From Jacaranda mimosifolia (lineage: Eukaryota > Streptophyta > Magnoliopsida > Lamiales > Bignoniaceae): a stretch of 64,000 bases of DNA. Below the pieces are notes generated by a model. The model searched no databases. It saw nothing but the letters and a program-made list of their open reading frames with translations, and was not told where the DNA came from. Position numbers and translations under genes: made by a program. Position 1 is the first letter of the stretch, and the number at the start of each line of letters is the position of its first letter. The stretch is from NCBI GenBank assembly GCA_018894105.1, contig CM032117.1, forward strand, positions 40,906,501 through 40,970,500. The letters run 5' to 3'. Positions 58,601-64,000 of the stretch are shown piece by piece.

Positions 58601-61600
58601 TTTCTATTGTAATAATTTTTCAACTTTGACCCTTATCGTTTTATTAACAAATAGCCTGTTTTATTCTTCCGCAAAATGCAAACCTCAAGCATACTCATTT
58701 TTCAGCATGTAAATGAATTTGTGTACCAGCTACATTGCAGGCATCAATCATCCATCCGTACTTGGTAGCAACAAAAATTTAGTACCCCTTTTACATCTTC
58801 ATCAGCATCTCAACATGTAACATTCCCATAAATTCAGGAAATGAGGAACTGGGGAAATATTTTTATGAGAAATGTGCCATGGCTAGGGTGAATTACAAGT
58901 CAAACTTGCTTTTTCCTTGATAAATGGTTCATTTTTCTTAGCTTTTGGCTAGGGGTGCAGAAGGAAGGAGGTTATAGGTATTATGACTGATATTTATATA
59001 CTAGGTTCTTCATATTCTTTTTCTTATCTTGATTTAAAAATATACCTGTGCAAAAATTGGAGCAGCCATCCTCCTTTCAAACCCCCTGGAATCCCACGTT
59101 ATTGAGAACTCTGAAGCTATATCTTGCAAAACCTGGAGTCTCTTTTCTGTTGCAGGAGGCCTCGAAGACAGTTTCTCAACAAACTAGCAACCAGGAATCA
59201 AGCAGGTTGGAGGCTGAAACAAGCTAGTATGATTACTGTAAACTTCTCTACAGGATATAGAGGACATACCTTCTGGTTAACAAAAACTTCCAAACAACTT
59301 CCATATCTCTCTCGAAATATATCCCTGAGTTCTCGCAGTTCAGGCAGATCAGAGAACCTTGCAGCCGCAAACATCAGTGATGCAACAGCCTCCCTACAAT
59401 CTTCAGGGCATTCCCTGTAGAGAAAGCATTTGACCAGATAAAAGTCAATATCATTTTCTAATGTTATGGTCTTAACATGAATGCTTGACACCTGATAGCA
59501 TGAACTTCTAATGAAAAAAAAATATAAACAAAAAGGGTAAAGTTTCAACTCTAATAATGTGTTACTTAATTCTCTCTCCATTCCATCTATCTGCTGCATC
59601 CATTTTGACTCAACCAAGTTTTAGATGAGAGTTGACAAAGTGAAAGTTAGATAATACTGAGATTTACTAGTATCGCATAGTTATTTTCAATTCGAGGGTG
59701 AGGTGGGATGGGGGTGGGGGTAGGGTATTAATGTCTCACATCAGTAAAATAAATAAGTTGTAGTCTCTATATATGATTTTGGATAATCCACACCTCTCGA
59801 GTTAGCTTTTGGTGTGAGTTAGGCCCAAAATCCATTCTTTAGCATAGTATCAAAGTCACCCATTCCCGATGTTGGATTACCTAGTGTTGTTGGGTCACCC
59901 ATTTCATATTATTTCACGCTCCAGATGTTCATTCATGAGCGTGCGCTTAGTGTCCCATATCGGTGAAATAAATAAATTGTGATCTCTATATTTGATTTTT
60001 GGCAATTCTCACCTCTTGAACTAACTTTTGGGGTGACTTAGGCCCAATGTTCATTCTTTGACATAGGGGGGTATTTTCTACTTCAGAATATATAGCAATA
60101 TTCTACCACATTTCATAGAGGAAATATTACCAGCCATTGCGATCTACACACTTGAGGGAGTATATTATACTTCAATTTTATATCAAATCCATCTCTTTAA
60201 AGCTCATGCCTTGCACAACATATTTTCTTGACTCTCGAGTATAGAAATATCATCAGCGCCAACCATTCCAATCAACACACTTCTTATCCAATGTTATAGA
60301 ATTTGACATGCCAATACCTCATGGAGCACTCTTGACAAATAACCTGTAGCTTTTGTCCATCTGGCTTGAATGATAAAACTTTGTTGCACAAAAGGACGTA
60401 TATACATATACATTTAATATTGCATATATCATCATAAAGGCTTTGTCTTAATTTTTTCCAACTTATATTCCATTATCTATTCAACAACATGTGCATGGTT
60501 TTCTGGAGTAACCTTTTATAAATGAATAAACTTCCTATTAATCTATTATCATGAAAACTTTTCTTAGTTTTTTTTTTGCCACTACGATTGTGCAAGTGAT
60601 TTATTCTTGAACATAACAAATAGTCCCTCCATCTACATTAGAATATCTTTATTCCAATTGCACAAAGTTTAAATTTGTTAAAAAAGTGATCTTTGCGGAA
60701 GTTATGCAGTTTTATTTTCAAACGTAATAATAAAAAATCAACACCTGTTATTTTACATTGATCGTGCTTTCAACTAATTTCCTATGTTGGGAAATGGATT
60801 GTTTTTTTTGGATATCCCAAAAAATTAAATGTGGGCAGAAAGGCAATTTAATTACTGTAGCATATCTGGTAGAGTACTAGAATTTTGCCAATGCTGATAT
60901 TGTAACGCAGAATTGGATTTGAGACTTGCTGATACAACATATATAATGATGGCTGTTGTTTCAGTTGAAGTATTTCATGTGTGTCATTGTTCAAATCAAT
61001 ACTTTTAGCTCAATCAGAAAAAGGATGCATCAATATAATCAATAGCCCAAAACTATTGTGACCTATCCCCATTTCAGGTTTTGTCATGTTAATAACATAA
61101 GTGGTTAAGCTAGGCCAAGCATGACTGAAAAGACTAAATATTGATTAGACATGTAGTCCTATTATTTAATCAAGGTCATGCACTGGTATTTTAGTACTTT
61201 TTAGACAGAATACCTCTTGTTATAATGATTTTGTTACAAGCAAATTAGAATACTCTGTACGTTCACTTTTCCTGCTAATTATTTTGTGTTTCTTACCAGG
61301 GATATCAATGATTTGTTTGCATATTTTCAGTTTATATCAACAATGCTAAGACATAATACAACTAGGCCACAAAATATAAGGAATAAGAAGCACGGCAGCA
61401 AGCAACACTTCAATAGAAAATAAAAAGATATGCTAGCGCACATGACACATAGATACACACACATATAAAATGCTCACAAGAAATGAATTAAGCTGCTTTA
61501 GGCATGTGATGTGACCATACCCTTGTTTCTGCATTCTTGAGAGCTGCTTTACTATATATTCGCAAGATTGCTCAACAAAATCATAGCAGGACAAGAGATT

Positions 61601-61624
61601 CATTCCAGCAAGAAATTCTTCAGT
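55697..61624 (-). CDS. IST1-like ESCRT-III regulator (3' four exons; 5' end outside window)
   Basis: Exons on minus: 61624-61521, 59414-59270, 59183-59046 and 57034-55697 (stop TAA). The sites are GT..AG and the phases agree. The first three exons encode the C-terminal half of the IST1 domain: TEEFLAGMNLLSCYDFVEQS, CPEDCREAVASLMFAAARF, LPELRELRDIFRERYG, and DIASEFSITWDSRGFERRM. The 445-residue last exon is a hydrophilic, Ser/Lys/His-rich tail typical of plant IST1-like proteins. It ends KLPDYDDLAARFAALKGR, which resembles an MIT-interacting motif for VPS4/LIP5. The family acts on endosomes in multivesicular-body sorting. The N-terminal exon(s) with the LDGLxGRGF start are not found up to 64000 and should lie to the right. 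The exact acceptor of the first exon seen could be 61624 or 61627. Confidence 0.9.
59732..60063 (+). mobile_element. TRIM retrotransposon in an intron of the IST1-like gene
   Basis: Two 113-bp direct repeats (59732-59844 and 59951-60063) start TGTCTCACATC or TGTCCCATATC and end CTTTAGCA or CTTTGACA, with a 106-bp interior. Right after the first repeat, TAGTATCAAAGTCACCCATT is a worn initiator-tRNA primer site (TGGTATCAGAGTC). No coding capacity. The size, TG..CA ends and primer site fit a terminal-repeat retrotransposon in miniature. I see no clean 5-bp duplication. Confidence 0.82.
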
Positions 61625-64000
61625 CTGCTTTACATGTTAAAATAGAGAGCACCCATGTAAGAGCATGAAATCTAAGCCATATGTATATAAGATTTTTTGC
61701 CACTGTGCATCATCAGAAATAGATACAATTTCAAATCAAAATGTACTTAGTTTCAGTTTTCTCATAATTACCCAGTCATCTGGTCCAATTATGTTACCCT
61801 GCTTGAAAAGGAACTAAATGGACCCAAAAGCATTATGTGCTCTCTCATGTCTATATCTATAAGAAAGAACTTCCAAAGCACGAGAACAGTGGAGTTAAAT
61901 ATGTATAACTTTCAACGCACCACAGATTCAACACAATACAAACAGGGGCCACCACAATTACCGAATAGTTTAGGATACGGCATCACTAGGATAAGACATT
62001 TTATTTAATAAGTAAATGGTTAACTCATACAAGATTACACATATTAAAATTTATTGCAGAACATACACAACTAAGTTACAATATATTTGCTGGATTAGAA
62101 ATGTACTGTTTCTGACTGCAAATACTCGGGCAGAGTTTGAGACATGCCAAATATTGTTGGCCAAATATGAAAGGTGAAACCTTAATTTCTTCCTCTTATT
62201 CCTCTTTTCTGTCAACCGTATTGTTGCTGCCACTGCCTTTCTCTTTAAAGTTGGTTAATTAATGCTCTCTCAATTTTCTTTGCAATCAATTACATGCTTT
62301 GATACTTTTCATAGTTCTTATTATTCTAATATTAAACTTGTATTTTATTATGGAAACTTTGGATTGAGGGGATAGGGAGGGAGAAGCAGCAAATAGGCCT
62401 CAACAAGAAAGGATGGATCGGCAGATAAAAGTATTTCCCCATCAGTAGAGAAGAATTCTAGGAATTTGCAACTGATTCCTTGAAGCTGTCTTTCTGCTTG
62501 CTTAAAAACTTATGGCCATATTCAACTTTTCTCCAGGCCCAACATGCTACTCTAATTTTTCTTCTTTATTATGATTTTTGAACACCACTAAAGCAATATT
62601 AGACACGTCCCGTGACAATTAGTGCCTTGTGCACTGTGTGGGTGGTCATCTCATACTAGCCTTTCAGTCTACTGTAGGTTGGCTTCCTGCAACACTCTTG
62701 TAGTTGCTAAAGAACGACAAAGAATGCTGTGCTATTGTGGGTGGCAATCATGGTTGACGGTCTCCTCAAACATTTATAGCAGTTAGCCAATGAAAATATG
62801 TTCTCTGAGGCCTGCTACCATTTGCCTCAGATTGGCCTTTCAATATGCTTTTGCTCTGAGGAAGTTGAGGACTCTACTGCAATTTTTATGTGTATACTCA
62901 TGTCACTCCTAAATTGTTGAATTCGGGATAAGCATTACACACAAGCTTTTGGGGCAGTTCCTTCTAATTAATAGTCCATATAGCAACACTGTGCAGTTAC
63001 GATAATTGCTAGTGCTGCTTACTTTCATGGACTTGTGCCCATTGACTTGTTTTCATTCTTGAAAACTATAAAGAAAACTAGAATATTCTAAATCAATTTG
63101 TTTTTGCTATTTGTTATTTTGGTCCTTTTGATAGCATCTTGCACAAATTAGAGTGCTGGCCAAGCTCTTCATTGCTACTGAGCTTAGCAGGAGGTGAAGA
63201 GGAAGCAAAAATGCAGTATGAAGTAGATAAAGGTACAAGGAGGCAATGTTTCTTATTGTTACTATTGTAAAGAATATGGAATTGTGGTTGCTATTGTCAT
63301 TGTGTTGATACAGCCAAGAAGAAGAAACTAGAACCAAAAAGCTTGAGAAAGTTTCCAATAAATGCGTGATTGTGAAAATTGAGAAATGACATTGAACAAG
63401 AAAAAAGATATGCTTATTTCTAGTGATCCGGCAGATCTCTTCCTGCTTGCCAGCAGTCCCAATTTCAATACGAATGTGCCCATGGCCATAAAAGTATAAG
63501 CTCCCTTGACAAAGTGCTTTTTCCCCATGGGATGGTTTTCAATCACTAACAAAGAATTTACACACCTTATCTGGGGTGGGTGAAGCAGAAAAAAAGAGCT
63601 CCTTTTTAACTTTTTTTTTCCTTAATTGGCGTTTACTAAGTGACTCAATATGGCGTATCCGATCATCTTCCTATTGATCCTCCATCGCTTCAAACCCCTC
63701 GGGACAAGATTCAATCAAACACATATAGCCAAGAGATCTTATACACAATAAGAGTTGGCTCTAGGGACGAAGTGGCCTAGTTGAACAGAGTGAGACTAAG
63801 GGACGAAAGGTCAAACCCATAAATGTGAAACTACCGCATAGAGAATTATATTCTAGTTTCATTTGTTTCCAGTATAATTATTAAATAAATTTTTATGAGC
63901 TCTAAGTAACTATCTGAAGTAACAATGCGTATCCATAAAACAACCAAACAACAGACAATAAATCAAATTGTTAAAATTGAAATAAGAAATGGAAAGCAGA
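61625..64000. other. Probably intron or 5' region of the IST1-like gene
   Basis: No exon for the IST1 N-terminal half is recognisable in 2.4 kb. The open frames at 62051-62233, 63107-63358 and 63328-63552 carry no motif. Continuation of a long intron is the simplest reading. Confidence 0.45.

Noticed and set aside
63328..63552. Open frames near the right edge as the missing first exon of the IST1-like gene
   Set aside because: None contains the conserved IST1 N-terminal features (basic helices, Asp-Ile-Ala/Leu-Asn-Gly-type motif), and the phase to the 61624 exon could not be satisfied.

Overview
The window is nuclear DNA of a flowering plant, most likely a eudicot. It is AT-rich, has spliced genes with GT..AG introns, and is dense in plant transposons (Mutator-like, hAT, PIF/Harbinger-type MITEs, Ty1/copia, Ty3/gypsy, TRIM). 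I cannot name the species.

Only three host genes are supported. They are a small serine-rich protein gene (2869-3174, minus), a single-pass membrane protein gene of unknown function (26836-27594, minus), and the 3' four exons of an IST1-like ESCRT-III regulator gene (55697-61624, minus) whose first exon(s) must lie to the right of the window.

The standout is a 13.2-kb Mutator-like element (MULE) at 27897-41079. It has about 140-bp terminal inverted repeats and a perfect 9-bp target duplication (AAGTATTAA). Two convergent genes are open over their whole length once spliced: a 717-residue MuDR-type transposase (3 exons) and an 803-residue protein joining a plant-mobile-domain-like region to a C-terminal Ulp1/C48 cysteine protease (8 exons). 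Every intron proposed here is GT..AG and keeps the reading phase. The first intron of each gene, just inside each TIR, is filled with degenerate repeats built on GTAC cores. The space between the two 3' ends holds a 124-bp x 9.6 array and a 207-bp x 6.2 array, and an inner intron of the protease gene holds an 88-bp array. The element sits about 300 bp upstream of the start codon of the membrane protein gene.

A second, decayed relative lies at about 4380-14543. It has the same layout: TIRs, transposase on plus, Ulp1 on minus, and GTAC-type repeats in the same places. It is broken by stops and by a 521-bp hAT MITE. Both protease copies carry Asn where the family's catalytic Asp is expected.

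Other regions, left to right: hAT-like MITE (1199-1755); copia RNase H remnant (16040-16690, minus); an A-X-A'-X inverted/direct repeat complex (17239-18425); decayed gypsy gag-protease with a 1-kb insert (18640-22250); copia RT/RNase H remnant (22855-23960); an 883-bp fold-back MITE with 9-bp TSD (24642-25524); a 3.1-kb gag-protease-only LTR element with a 5-bp TSD (41175-44321); and a copia element (about 45470-54645) into which a Tourist-like MITE and a second, internally deleted copia element are nested. A 332-bp TRIM lies inside an intron of the IST1-like gene.
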